From positions 3,224,001-3,288,000 of the forward strand of contig CM033124.1 in assembly GCA_019321725.1 (NCBI GenBank): a DNA stretch of 64,000 nt, in the 5' to 3' direction. The translations under genes were made by a program, and so were the position numbers. The stretch is from Paulownia fortunei. Lineage: Eukaryota > Streptophyta > Magnoliopsida > Lamiales > Paulowniaceae. The notes below the pieces were generated by a model. That model was not told the DNA's origin, ran no database searches, and worked only from the letters and a program-made list of their open reading frames with translations. Below are positions 23,834 to 35,159 of the stretch, one piece after another (position 1 is the stretch's first letter; each line of letters opens with the position of its first letter).

Positions 23834-24200
23834 TAACTCTTAATAAAGTATGAAATTTAAATTTTTAACTATACGAATGGATCCGGAGCACCGAAAAACT
23901 TTTGATAAACGTCAGTCAAATTTTGGGCTTGCTCAACGCCTAGTCAACCCTTGGTCAACAGTGGTCAACAGTCAAAGTCAATCGTTTGACTTGGTCAATG
24001 CTCGATCAATAGCTTCTTGACTCGATCAATGGGTTAGATGACTTAGTTTGACTAAGCTTGACTCAATTCAACTCGATGAGTTAGCTTAGAAACTTCTGGT
24101 GTAGCATAACGGCGCTCCAGAACTCTGATTTTGCTGAATTTTTTTTCTTCGACAGGATGTTTGTCTCAACGAACTCTTTTTTTTTTTTTTTTTGCATGTG

Positions 24201-24212
24201 GCTCTAATACCA
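24201..24212 (-). other. Primer-binding site of minus-strand copia element
   Basis: The reverse complement reads TGGTATTAGAGC, one mismatch from the initiator-Met tRNA site, three bases from the LTR edge at 24216. Confidence 0.8.
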
Positions 24213-24288
24213 CTCTGTTGAAAATTTATCACTCAAAAATATTAATCACTGAAATATTGTTACAAGAGAGAACACTCAATTAAACAAC

Positions 24289-25465
24289 ACGGTATATTAT
24301 AAATGTTGCGACATTCTTGAAAGATCATTTCATTTTGTTGACTTATTGAATGATTTATTGCATGACGCTAAGGGAATATTATGAAAAAAAAATCTTACAT
24401 TAATGAAAATGGTTGGCTATTCTGTAATATCAATGCTCCATCTTCTCTCAGGCCACTCTTTCATAAATTAGTCTCAGTCCTCGCAAGGATCTCACGTTAC
24501 AACATTTAGCTCACATGCTCTCAATTAAACTTTATCATGGAAAGGTACAAAAATTTTTGTTTGTTGATATCGACATCCTTATTAACTCATAACAGACATT
24601 CTTTGTCACGTCAGCAAGCTACGCTTTCTTGCCTCATATCTCAAAAATATGCTATCACCTCACTCATCCTACAACAGTATGTCACATAAATCAGAGTTTT
24701 GGTTGTAATGTATTTGATCTATTTATTTTCTTTAAGGAGTGAGTTATTTATTTTCTTTAACATCCTCACAAATAGATTCTTTTCATTTACATAAGCATAA
24801 CAAAAGAATTCTCTATCAAAGGAAAATTGTTTTCTAGTGACCGAAAAATTCATTGATGAAATTCTATAATTCAATTGTTAATGACACTTTGCAATAAAAC
24901 TTTTTCATCTCCATACTCAATGCTAAAAGGGCGTTGCCAAATATTTTTAGCGACGAAACATTAAGCAGTCATTGCAAACTTTGCAAACCAAAGTTTTTAA
25001 ATTCCTAAGTCCTACATTTGTCGGTATATACAACTCATCATCAGCAATGAAATGAAATGAATCATACGAGATTAAGCAAGAATAAATAAAAATAAATGTA
25101 CTCATATGTTACCGAATTGCAAACTAGACAAAACCTTTTGCCATCATTCAAGAGTCAAGTAAAAACCTATCACTTTTTTCTAAAGCACCCACGACATTGT
25201 TTATCTTCTCATTCTATTAATCCGAGTGAATACATTTCATAAGTTAAAGGATTAAAAGTTTATATAGAACTAATTTCAAATAAATTTACTGTAAAAGGAT
25301 AAGTTAAGAGTACGAAAATGCACAATAGAAAAAAAATGTTTGAAGAATGCTCAAATATTGAGATGCATGCCTAAAGAACCAAGACTCGGAACTCAAAATC
25401 CATTATAATTATGTAAATGAAATAAATAATAGGCTTAAGACTTGTAAAGTTATTAGGTTTGCATA
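24289..25465. other. Intergenic AT-rich region, nothing recognised
   Basis: I see no gene, LTR or clear terminal inverted repeat. The region begins where the copia 5' LTR breaks off and ends at the next copia LTR. Confidence 0.5.
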
Positions 25466-25897
25466 TGTCAACAAAAATTGGCACTAACTATTTTTGGTCA
25501 AAACAAAAGGGTACCTAACTTAGGCAATTATCAATTAAGGTGGTCAATTTCTTATATAAATTCTACCAACCCATATTTTTTGAAACCTATATAAACCTCC
25601 TTAACTCTCATTTGTAGAGCATCCCAAAATTAGAGAATTAGATGGAGTTTGAGAGAAAAGCATAAGAGAAAAAGCTTGTAAAAGAATTTTGTGAAGAATT
25701 TTTTTTATTTGGGTTGTGAGTTATAAGTGTTGTAAACACTTTGTATATTTTCTTCCTTTAGTAAAATGATTTTGAGCAGGTCTGGAGAAGTAGGCACAAT
25801 TGGCCGAACTCCTTTATCAAATTTTTGTGTATGTTATTTTTGCTGTTATTTTACATTCTCACTAATAGTTTATCAAAAAATTTCATAATTCCCAACA
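25466..25897 (+). repeat. 5' LTR of plus-strand copia element
   Basis: It begins TGTCAACAAAAATTGG and ends TTCCCAACA. A TATA-like cctatataaacc (about 25588-25599) is shared with the 3' LTR. The 5' LTR has about 35 bp near its start that the 3' LTR lacks. Confidence 0.75.
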
Positions 25898-25969
25898 ATC
25901 GGTATTAGAGCTAGGAATTGTTAGAAATAATTTAGAGGGAATTAGATTCGAGTGTGAGCGATAACTGCA

Positions 25970-26840
25970 GATGAAAGGAAAGTAAAACTCAAGAATTTTG
26001 ATGACACATATTTTAGGTTCTAGAAAATGCAGATAGAGGATTATATGTATCAAAGAAGTCTGTATCAACCTCTCTTAGGGAAGAAACTAGAGGCTATGGA
26101 GGAAAAATATTGGAATCTTCTTGAAAAACAAGCCCTCAGAGTTATTTGATTGACTTTATATTGCAATGTTGCTTTCAGCATAGCAAAGAAAAAAATCACG
26201 ACTAGTCTTATGGCGGTTCTCTCTAGTATGTATGATAAGCCATCGACCTCAAATAAAGTTTACCTGTTGAGGCATTTGTTCAATTTATGGATAACAGAAG
26301 GCATATCAATAGCTCAACATCTCAATGAATTTAACATAGTCACAGCCCAATTGAGTTCAGTTGGAATTAAATTTGATGAAGAAGTACGAGCATTGATACT
26401 TTTATCTTCAATACCAAAAGCTGGAATACTACTGTCATGGCTGTGAATAGCTCATCGAGATGTAATAAGTTGAAATTTAATGATGTTCATGATCTTATTC
26501 TTAGTGAAGAGATCCAACAAAAAGAGTCGAGTGAATCATCAACCTCTTCAGTTTTACATACAAAGTCAAGATGAAGAAATTCAATCAGAGGGAATAGACA
26601 CGGCGGGTCGAACTTGGAATCCCAGTAATTCTCATAGCTTGAAAACTATTGAGTGTTGGAATTGCAAAAAGTTCGATCACTATAAAAATCAATGCAAAAA
26701 TGTACTAAAGGACCAAGAGGCAAAGGCAGGAGCAAATGTTACTTCCACCTCAGGAGAAGATGAAGTGTTGATATGCCCTTTAGTGAGCAAAGAGGAGTCT
26801 TGGGTGTTAGACTTCACAGAAAGAATTCTTTGAGAGGTAT
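25970..26840 (+). pseudogene. Copia gag relic
   Basis: Readable plus-strand sequence includes a VKLKNFDDTYFRFWKMQIED-like start, an in-frame stop near 26148, MAVLSSMYDKPSTSNKVYLL, and a CCHC knuckle IECWNCKKFDHYKNQC at about 26650-26700. It ends with the protease-like SWVLDF. Stops near 26148 and 26445 break the frame. Confidence 0.75.
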
Positions 26841-27062
26841 GTCCCCAAAAACCTTGGAAAGGTATATCTTGGTGATGACCAACCACATTCTATGATTGGT
26901 AAAGGAGTAGTAAAGATTAAGCTAAATGGGTTTGTTTGGGAGCTAAAGGATGTCAAGTATATCCCTATCCTGATAAAGAACTTAATCTCAGTAGGGCAAT
27001 AGGCTAGCAAAGGCTACACTACGATTCTCCATGGTAATGATTGGAAGATTTCAAAGGGCGTA

Positions 27063-27810
27063 ATGACAGTTGCTCGAGGTAAGAAGAGTGACACTCTTTA
27101 CATGATAGTAGAGACACACTATTCGATCATAATTACAACAAACAATGAAACTCCAAATCTATGGCACCAAAGACTAGGCCACATGAGTGAAAAGAGGATG
27201 AATATTATTCACTCGAAAGGGAAACTTCCAGGTCTACAATCAGTTGAGATAGACGTGTGCGAATATTGCATATTTGAAAAGTAAAAAAGGGTTAGCTTTC
27301 AAACAAGTGGCAGAATCCCAAAGAAGGAAATGATAGAGCTCGCTCACTCTGATATTTGGGGACAAACGACCATCTCATCTATTGGTGGGAAACATTACTT
27401 TGTAACTTTTATCAATGATCACTCTCGGAAGGTATGGGTTTACTTTCTAAAGCATAAGTCTGAAGTATTTTAGGCTTTTAGGAAATGGAAAGCTATGGTT
27501 GAAAATGAGATAGGTTTGAAGATTAAAAGACTTAAAACTGACAATGGTGGTAAATATGAAAACACCATATTCAAGAAGTTCTATTATTAGTACGAGATCA
27601 GAATGGAGAAAACCGCACTTGGTACACCTCAACACAATGGTGTTGCTGAGCATATGAACCAAACGTTGACAGAAAAAGCTAGAAGCATTCGTATACAATC
27701 AAGTCTACCAAAGCAGTTCTGGGCAGAAACAATCAATATAATAGCTTACTTGATCAACCGAGGCCCATCGACTCTATTGGAGCACAGAATACTAGAAGTG
27801 GTATAGAACA
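27063..27810 (+). pseudogene. Copia GAG-pre-integrase and integrase relic
   Basis: NLWHQRLGHMSEKRMNIIHS (pre-integrase zinc region) is followed by a core region with DIWGQTTISS-like sequence and then KTALGTPQHNGVAEHMNQTL, the conserved end of the copia integrase core. Stops occur near 27284, 27470 and 27588. Confidence 0.8.
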
Positions 27811-28214
27811 AAAAAAAAAGATAAAACTATCATATCTAAAAGTTTTTGATTATATAGAATATGTGCATATTTGTGATTAAAGCTAGAATAAGCTTGATCC
27901 AAATCCAAGAAATGCACCATCATCGGCTATGGTGAGATTGAATTTAGCTATCGTATTTGGGATGATGAAAATAAGAAGGTGATCCGTAGTAGAGAAGTGA
28001 TTTTCAATAAAAGGGTGATGTATAAGAACATGCATAAAATAGATTCCAATAACTCATAGCAGAGTGAGCAAGTATTTGTAGATGTAAATGTAGATGATGC
28101 TCAGATCGTCCCATAACGAAGTCAATTGTAGCAAGTCCTCAGCTAGAGGAACTCATTGGATAAAGCAATGCACAACATTCCAACATACCACAACCTTCTA
28201 CTCATGTTCCTGTA

Positions 28215-29159
28215 TTGAGAGGGTCTTCTCAGCTTTATGTGCCTTATAGAAGATACATGAACTATCTGTTGTTGACTGATGGAGGGGAGCCTGAATGCTA
28301 TGATGAAACTTGTGCCAGCAAATGGGAGCTTGCCATGAAAGATGAGATGAAGACTCTGATCTCCAACCAAATATGGAAACTAGTTGAACTACCCATGGGG
28401 AAGAAGGCCTTTCACAACAAATGGGTATATCGGGTGAAAGAGAAACATGATAGTTCAAAAAAGTACAAAGCTCAACTAGTTGTCAAAGGATTCCAACAGA
28501 AGAAAGGAGTTTACTACACTGATATTTTTGCCCCCATTGTGAAACTCAATCATATCAGATCAATGTTGAGTATTGTTACCATTGAAGATCTTTATCTTGA
28601 ACAGTTAGATGTGAAGACCACATTCCTTCATAGAGACTTAGATTATGAGATATACATGTACCAACCAGAAGGTTTCTCAAAAAGAGGGAAGAAAAACATG
28701 GTGTGCAGACTTAAGAAGAGTTTATATGGTCTGAAACAAGCTCCAAGATAGTGGTACAAAAAGTTTGATAGCTTCATGCACAAGAAAGGTTTCCAAAAGT
28801 ACAACACTGACCACTGTTGCTACTTCAAGAGATACAGGTCCGGTTATATTATTTTACTACTTTATGTTGATCATATGTTAGTAGCAGGTTCAAATATGGA
28901 TAATATCAGAAGGTTAAAGTAGCAATTGTCAAAAGAGTTTGACATGAAGGACTTGGGTCCAGCAAAGAAATTTCTTGGAATGCAAATCATAAGAGATAAG
29001 AAGAGAGGTTTGTTGCAGTTATCTCAGACAAAGTACATCAACCGTATTTTACAGAGATTCAACATGGGCGATAACGCCAAGCTAATTAGAATACTCTTGG
29101 TTAGTCACTTTCACATATCCAAGGATCAATCCCCTCAAACGGAGGAAAAAGAGAATTAA
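28215..29159 (+). pseudogene. Copia reverse transcriptase relic, split by nested insertion
   Basis: The frames carry ALKDEMKTLISNQIWKLVEL-like sequence, KWVYRVKEKH, AQLVVKGFQQKKGVYYTDIF, LDVKTTFLHRDLDYEIYMYQ, and then LLYVDHMLVAG, where the catalytic YVDD is altered to YVDH. The last frame reads FDMKDLGPAKKFLGMQI and stops at 29159. The reading continues after the insertion at about 30021 with GSLMYTMLCTGLDIGH. Confidence 0.85.
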
Positions 29160-29173
29160 TGGCTACGGTTCCT

Positions 29174-30020
29174 CAAAATGAAGCCTTGGGTTTATGAGAA
29201 AAGGGGAAGAAAAAAAGAAAAAAAGAGATCTCTATGCTAATACCGATGAGATATGACGTACTCGTCTTACGAGCATACATTGTATGCACGAGTTTTATTG
29301 GGTTATTTGATGTCCTGTCTCAAAAAAGCCCTCAACTCGAAACTTATTTATGGTCAAAACCTTAGATGCATATTCCATAATTACCATCATATGCATGATC
29401 ATGTCCTATAACTAAATTTGGTCTAAGGACTTTATCTAATATGCAAAAAGAAAAATGCAAGACATAAGATAAAGAAAGTGTACTTTTATTATTATGATTT
29501 TCAATAATATTGTCTTTACGAAAGAAAATAGTATAATACACTCAATCTAATTGGGGCACTGAGCATCTTACTCTAATAATTTTCCACTTGTACTAGCTTC
29601 AATTGCCCATGTATCTAAAGGCCATCTTCTTGAGATGTTCGTCAAATACCCTCTATACTAAGGGCTTAGTGAGTGGGTCTGTTACATTTTCTATTGAGGC
29701 AACTCGATCCACAATGACGTCACCTCAACCAATAATCTCTCTAATCAAGTGATATCGTTTCAAAATATGCTTGGATATTTGATGAGATTTTGGCTGATTT
29801 GCTTGCGCAATAGCTCTATTTTTATCACAGTAAATCATAATTGGCTTATTTTGGCTTATTCTATTATTATCACATCTAAAAATAAAATAATTTCTATTTT
29901 TAATGGTAAATTTAAAATAGTTTCTATCCAAAACTAGAATAGAGACAATGTTCTTAATAATATCTGGAACGAAAAGACAATTGTTTAAAACTATTACAAA
30001 ACTATTTTCAAAAGATAACC
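29174..30020 (-). mobile_element. Nested, internally deleted copia-derived insertion
   Basis: The host RT reading ...MATVP breaks at about 29173 and resumes at about 30021, so roughly 850 bp was inserted. On the minus strand the insert encodes a protease-region fragment (VLNNCLFVPDIIKNIVSILV, about 29990-29930) fused to an RNase H end (IMIYCDKNRAIAQANQPKSH, then DVIVDRVASIENVTDPLTKP). Everything between these domains is missing. Toward 29200 the sequence resembles an LTR-like AT-rich tail. It is a deletion derivative of a copia family different from its host element. Confidence 0.7.
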
Positions 30021-30029
30021 ATTGGAAGT

Positions 30030-30720
30030 TTGATGTACACAATGCTCTGTACGGGACTAGACATTGGCCATGTAGTGGGAGTTGTTAGCAGGTTTATGTC
30101 AAATCTAGGGAAAGCTCATTGGGAAGTAACTAAGTGGATTTTGAGGTATCTACGAGGCACCATAAAGAAATGTTTGTACTTTAATAAAGAAGAATTAAAA
30201 GTACAAGGCTATGTAGAAGCAGACTTTAGAGGAAGTTGATCACCGAATAAGCACCACCGGTTATATATTCACTATTGGAATTACAATTGTTAGTTAGATA
30301 TCACAGTTATAGAACATTATCACTCTATCCACTATAGAGGCTGAGTATGTAGTAGTAACTGAAGCCAGTAAATAGATGATATGGTTTCAAAGTTTGCTAA
30401 CTAAGTTGGGATTCAAATATGAGAAGAATGTTATGCACAGTGATAGTTAGAGTGTGATACACTTAGCGAATAATTCAGCATTTCATTCAAGAACCAAGCA
30501 TATTAGATTTTGTTATCACTTTATCATATCTTTATTAGAAAATGAAGTGCTAATATTGGAGAAGATCCAATGAAGTAAGAATCCGACAGATATGCTAATA
30601 AAGACGATTACTATCAACAAACTGAAGTTATATTTAACTTCAGTTGGCCTACAAGAGTAACAAGACTGAAAATATCTGCTGCGTAGATCCAGGTGTGAAG
30701 ACAGATTGAAATCAATCTTC
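30030..30720 (+). pseudogene. Copia RT end and RNase H relic
   Basis: This continues the split RT: VVSRFMSNLGKAHWEVTKWI, LRYLRGTIKKCLYF, then RNase H pieces with MHSDS*SVIHLANNSAFHSR and TKHIRFCYHF, followed by LLRRSRCED before the 3' LTR. At least four stops are present. Confidence 0.8.
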
Positions 30721-30731
30721 AAGTAAGAGAT

Positions 30732-31120
30732 TCTCAACAATAATGGGTAATTAACTTAGGTAATTGTCAATAAAGTGGCTAATTTCTTGCCTAAATTCCA
30801 TCAATCTATATTTTTTTAAGTCTATATAAACCCCCTTAACTCTCATTTGTAGAGCATCACAAAATTAGAGAATTAAAGAGAGTTTGAGAGAAAAACTTAA
30901 TAGAAAAAGCTTGTGAAAGAATTTTGTGAAGGAAAATTCTTGTGTGGGTTGTGAGTTGTAAGTGTTATAAATACTTTCTATATTTTCTCGATCTGCAACA
31001 AGTCCAGAGACGTAGGCACAATTGGCCGAAATTCATTATTAAATTTTTGTGTGTGATTTTTGTTGTTATTTCGTATTCTCACTAATCTGATTCATTAAGA
31101 ATTTGCATTATTTCCCAACA
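30732..31120 (+). repeat. 3' LTR of plus-strand copia element
   Basis: It matches the 5' LTR from about 25505 onward and ends CCCAACA. The start is approximate because the first dinucleotide appears mutated to TC. Confidence 0.75.
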
Positions 31121-31179
31121 GCGTAATCCACTAACCATTACAGTAACATTAACACCAGACAAGCTACAACAACATTTGT

Positions 31180-31740
31180 TCTAACAATACCTGATCCAAG
31201 CATTACAATGAACACGTATGATAACAACCTTTTGACAAAATGCCATGTAGCAGATAAGCAACGAAGTGAAATGAAACTTTGAGTGCATAAAAAATTGACT
31301 AAATGTCATATAGCATATAAGCACCTTAATTAGAGTTTTGTTAAGGTGTTGGAGCTTAGGTGGATGGTTGTTAGGACAACGACTGTAGTAAACTAGGGCT
31401 AGCCTCTCAAAAGCTTGTATCATCATCTATTCGTTTGCCCTCATTATCCGCAATTCATCTTTTGTGGTTTGTAACATGGCTCGGGTGCTCTATAGCTCAT
31501 TCTGAGTGGACGGAAGCTCATCCCTAAGCTTGCATTTGTCAGTACATGAGATATAGCATCAGAGGAAGTTGACATGGCAGGTTTGGGTCCATTTCCAATC
31601 CCATATTTTAACCTAAACATTTACCAAGTACCTAGTCACACACTCGATTCGTAATCTCTACTTGGTCTATAGGTTGACAGTCATCATCTCTAATCTCTGT
31701 CTCCTCATGAGTCTATTGATACTCCTCATAAAGTCGAAAT
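31180..31740 (-). pseudogene. CACTA-type transposase-related fragment (Transposase_24-like)
   Basis: The minus strand from about 31680 downward reads QVEITNRVCD*VLGKCLG*N followed by MGLEMDPN and, further on, QMQA-type sequence. This fits the C-terminal region of plant En/Spm-associated proteins, where the motif is roughly 'eif-dvLGkrpGyirGlG-gpkP'. It is broken by several stops. Assignment is from a short motif only. Confidence 0.4.
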
Positions 31741-31976
31741 ATGATCCTAAAATAAATGAATATGTTAAAAATAGAGGAAATATACTCCTAACTCTTTTGC
31801 GAACAAAAATGGTTCAGTCAAGTTCTTGATTCTTATCTCATTAAGGATAAAACTTAAAAGCTCTGATTTATAAGCTCTCATGGCTTAAAGTAATAAAGAA
31901 AAATATTAGTACCTAGTTAGAATAAACAATAGTCCATTTTTATCATCCTGAAGTGTATTTTTTTCATGGTATTCTT

Positions 31977-32076
31977 NNNNNNNNNNNNNNNNNNNNNNNN
32001 NNNNNNNNNNNNNNNNNNNNNNNNNNNNNNNNNNNNNNNNNNNNNNNNNNNNNNNNNNNNNNNNNNNNNNNNNNNN
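31977..32076. other. Assembly gap (100 N)
   Basis: Exactly 100 N, a conventional placeholder for a gap of unknown length. It lies between a transposase relic and an LTR fragment, so the missing sequence is probably repetitive. Confidence 1.
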
Positions 32077-32773
32077 TCATCATTATGAACTAATTTAGTT
32101 TTCTAGGGTTGTGATGTAATCTAATTATGATATTTTGAATATTTGTATCAATTCAATTCTTGATTTATTTTCAAGTTGAGTTTTCTACCTTTTTCTTAAT
32201 GCTTTCAATTACTTGGCCACTAATTGAATGATTTGATAATCATATTGACCCGCGAGGTGATATATATGTCAAGTTCTATGTGTAGAAAATCATAAATTCC
32301 ATGTAAGATAGGAATATACTTACATGGTTTGTGTAGTCTTGTTTGAGATCCATAAAACCTAATGAATTGTTGATTGTTGTAATTCACATAAAAATATAGT
32401 GAGTTAGCAATTGATGATATTTTCATTAAACCTTGGGAGAGGGTAGTGGATAATTTAGGGATTCTCGACTATCACTTGGAAATAAATTGAAATTGATGAG
32501 ATAAATTACTCAATCTGGATTAATTATGATGAAATCATAACCCTAGGATTTTTAGTTATTAAATTTCATCTTTAATTACTTTTTATTATTATTATTTTAG
32601 TTTAGTGAAATTTAGTTTGTAATCATAAATATAAACATGAGTTCAAATAAAATTAGAGTTAACAAAATTTCAGTGCTTAATAATTTAATAATTCTCATGG
32701 GAACGATAAATTATTCATCACTTTATTACTTGTATACGATAATGTGCACTTGCGTTCATGAATTTTCGCAACA
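32077..32773 (+). repeat. Truncated Athila-like LTR (3' part)
   Basis: This closely matches the 3' half of the solo LTR at 35254-36181. Shared blocks include taatgaattgttgattgttg, tagcaattgatgatattttc and cactttattacttgtatacg. It ends at CGCAACA. Its 5' part is hidden by the gap. Confidence 0.8.
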
Positions 32774-35159
32774 TTTACAAATTTACAACTATGTAATTTT
32801 TATAAGAAATGAAAAACTCTACTTTAATTGCAAGTGACATCTTTAATAATATAATACACCGTACACTCTTAAAAAAGAAAATCAAAAAGAGTTATTTTCA
32901 TATGCAACTTTTTCATAGATAAATATTAATACAAAATATGTATATTATTAGATTTCATGATTTGGATTTTTATCTAACATTCTTTTTATGATTATGCACT
33001 TTTAAAGACGACCTTCACTTAGTATTTTTGAAATTGTATATAATTCAAACACATAAAAGTTAATTTATATTCTATCATTTAGTAAATATACTTGAACTTT
33101 ATTTTTAATCTTTTACTTAATTCTAATAGTTTATGCATTTCAAACACTTTATTTTTTTCTTTAATATTCATTGTATTCTCATATCTGAATTAGCATATTC
33201 TCTTTAATTATTCAAAAAGTTAGAATTTTATTTAAATTAGTTTTTTATTTAAAAATATTCATTTAAAAAACTTTCATGTTTGCAAAAGTTATTCTCAAAC
33301 ATAAAAGATAATCAATATTATTTATAATCTTGATGATTGCCTCAAATTAAAATTTTCTCCTATTTCTATTTTAAAACTAAATATTGTTTTAATATTTATT
33401 AAATAAAGATATTTGGTATTCATCAAGGGAGTTTTAAAATTTAAATTAATGATTATTACCTCAAAATTAAAATTTTGGTCTCCTATTTCTTTTTCAAATC
33501 TATATATTGTTTTATTATTTATTAAATTAAAGTATTTGGTATTTAATCAAAGAGAGTTTCTAATTTTCAATTTCGGCTTATCACTTTTTTTATATTTTTT
33601 TAAATATGGATTTTAATTAAAATGATAGATTATTATCATATAGGTTAGGTTAGGTTTTTTGTTTTTATACATAATTTGTTTTGGAGTTTTTGACATAATA
33701 GAGCTAGAGAGATGTTTTACTAAAATTGCAAACCTTAGGAAATGCGATTCAAATAATCTTAAAGTTCATATGTTATGATAATTATATTTAGATGATTGTT
33801 AGTAAAATCTTAGAAAAGATTTTAAATTTAATTTTTAAATACTGAAATTTAAAAAGAAAGGGTAGATAGAATAAGAGAAAGCCACTATGTAATAATTTAA
33901 AGTATAAAAGTATATATATGCTACTGCAAGAAAAAAAAAACTAAAGAACTTCATTTGATATGTAACAATTTGATATTTATGGCAAAAGTCAAGTATTTCT
34001 CAACCATATATTTATTTAGGTACCAATATGACATCGACGGTTAAATTCATGTAACAAATTTAGTCTTAAAGTTTACTAATTTAAATCATGCATTGTATGT
34101 ATAAGGGTTTATTTGTACCTTGATGTTTGAATATTTGGTAATCACATTCCCTTATTTGATCAAAAATTCTTAGAGAAATTATTTTAAGATAAAACTACCA
34201 TATTGGTAGTTATAATTTACAATAAATAATTTAATAAGAAAAATAAATGAATGAGGTCAAATTTTAAATTTTATAGTCTCTTCAACGTCATAAAAAATAC
34301 AGATTAATTTCATATATAAAGATAATTATGAATTTTATAATTGTTCATGGTTCACAAATTTATAATTGCGTAACTTTCATAATAAAATGGAAGACTCGAG
34401 TTCAAATACAAATGCCATCTTTAATAGTACAGTACATCATACACTTTGAGGGGAAACAAAAATGAGAATGAGTTACTTTTAAATATATTTTTTTCATAGA
34501 TAATATATATATTGTATCTTAGTAAACCTTATATTTTAAATTTTCATCTAAAATTATATATAATTCAAACATATAAAATTTAATTTATAGTCTTTCCTTT
34601 AGTAGATATACTTGAGCTTTAATTTTGGTCTTTTACTTATTTCTAATTTATGCATTTTGAAAACTAAGGATTTTTTTTTATTAGTATTTATTGTTACCTC
34701 ATATTTAAATTAGTATATTCTCTTTAACTATTGAATAAAATAGAATTTAATTTAAGTGAAAATACATTTAAACTCTAAATAAGGATTTATTATGACTTTC
34801 ACAAATCATATTTTATATTGCACCTCTTAAATTTTAGTTTAAAAAATTCTATTATTATTTCAATCGCATGTGCTTCATTATAGTCTTTTTATTTCGTACT
34901 TATATAGTGGTATATTGTTAGATAATTTTAAATTAATATTCTAATAATAGAATTTGATGTAATTGAATGAACCAAAATAAAGAAAATGGATAATTAAAAG
35001 TAAATAAAATTAAATAGGTATACATGTTTTTGTAAATAAAAAATAAAAAAAAATAAAATGATTTTTTAGTATGTATTCAACATTTACAGCAAAAGTCAAA
35101 CCATATTTAAAATTACACATTAAAAATTATAAAAATCCACACATCAATATAATTTAACT
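32774..35159. repeat. Very AT-rich intergenic block with direct repeats
   Basis: No coding sequence is recognised. Two imperfect direct copies lie at about 32780-33250 and 34340-34765, sharing blocks such as caaatttataa, gccatctttaat, ttcatagata, aattcaaacatataaaa and ttaattatt. A shorter tandem pair of about 110 bp lies at 33337-33440 and 33447-33565, each with a ttattaaataaagatatttggtatt-like end. They could be old LTRs or a locally duplicated spacer. Confidence 0.5.

Larger units (their letters stand above)
19609..24288 (-). mobile_element. Ty1/copia element, minus strand, 5' LTR truncated
   Basis: A full 3' LTR (19609-19998), a purine tract, a polyprotein broken by several stops, an initiator-Met-type primer site (24201-24212) and the last 70 or so bases of the 5' LTR (24216-24288) lie in order. 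The two LTR pieces agree closely, sharing the atttatcactcaaaaatatt block. Domain order gag-PR-IN-RT-RH is that of copia. Frames interrupted by stops show it is inactive. Confidence 0.85.
25466..31120 (+). mobile_element. Ty1/copia element, plus strand, nearly full length
   Basis: LTRs at 25466-25897 and about 30732-31120 share long identical blocks (tctcatttgtagagcatc, gtaggcacaattggccga) and end CCCAACA. The flanks are gcata (25461-25465) and gcgta (31121-31125), a 4/5 target duplication. A cggtattagagc primer site follows the 5' LTR. The internal region encodes gag, integrase, RT and RNase H in copia order with several stops, and contains a nested insertion at 29174-30020. Confidence 0.85.
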
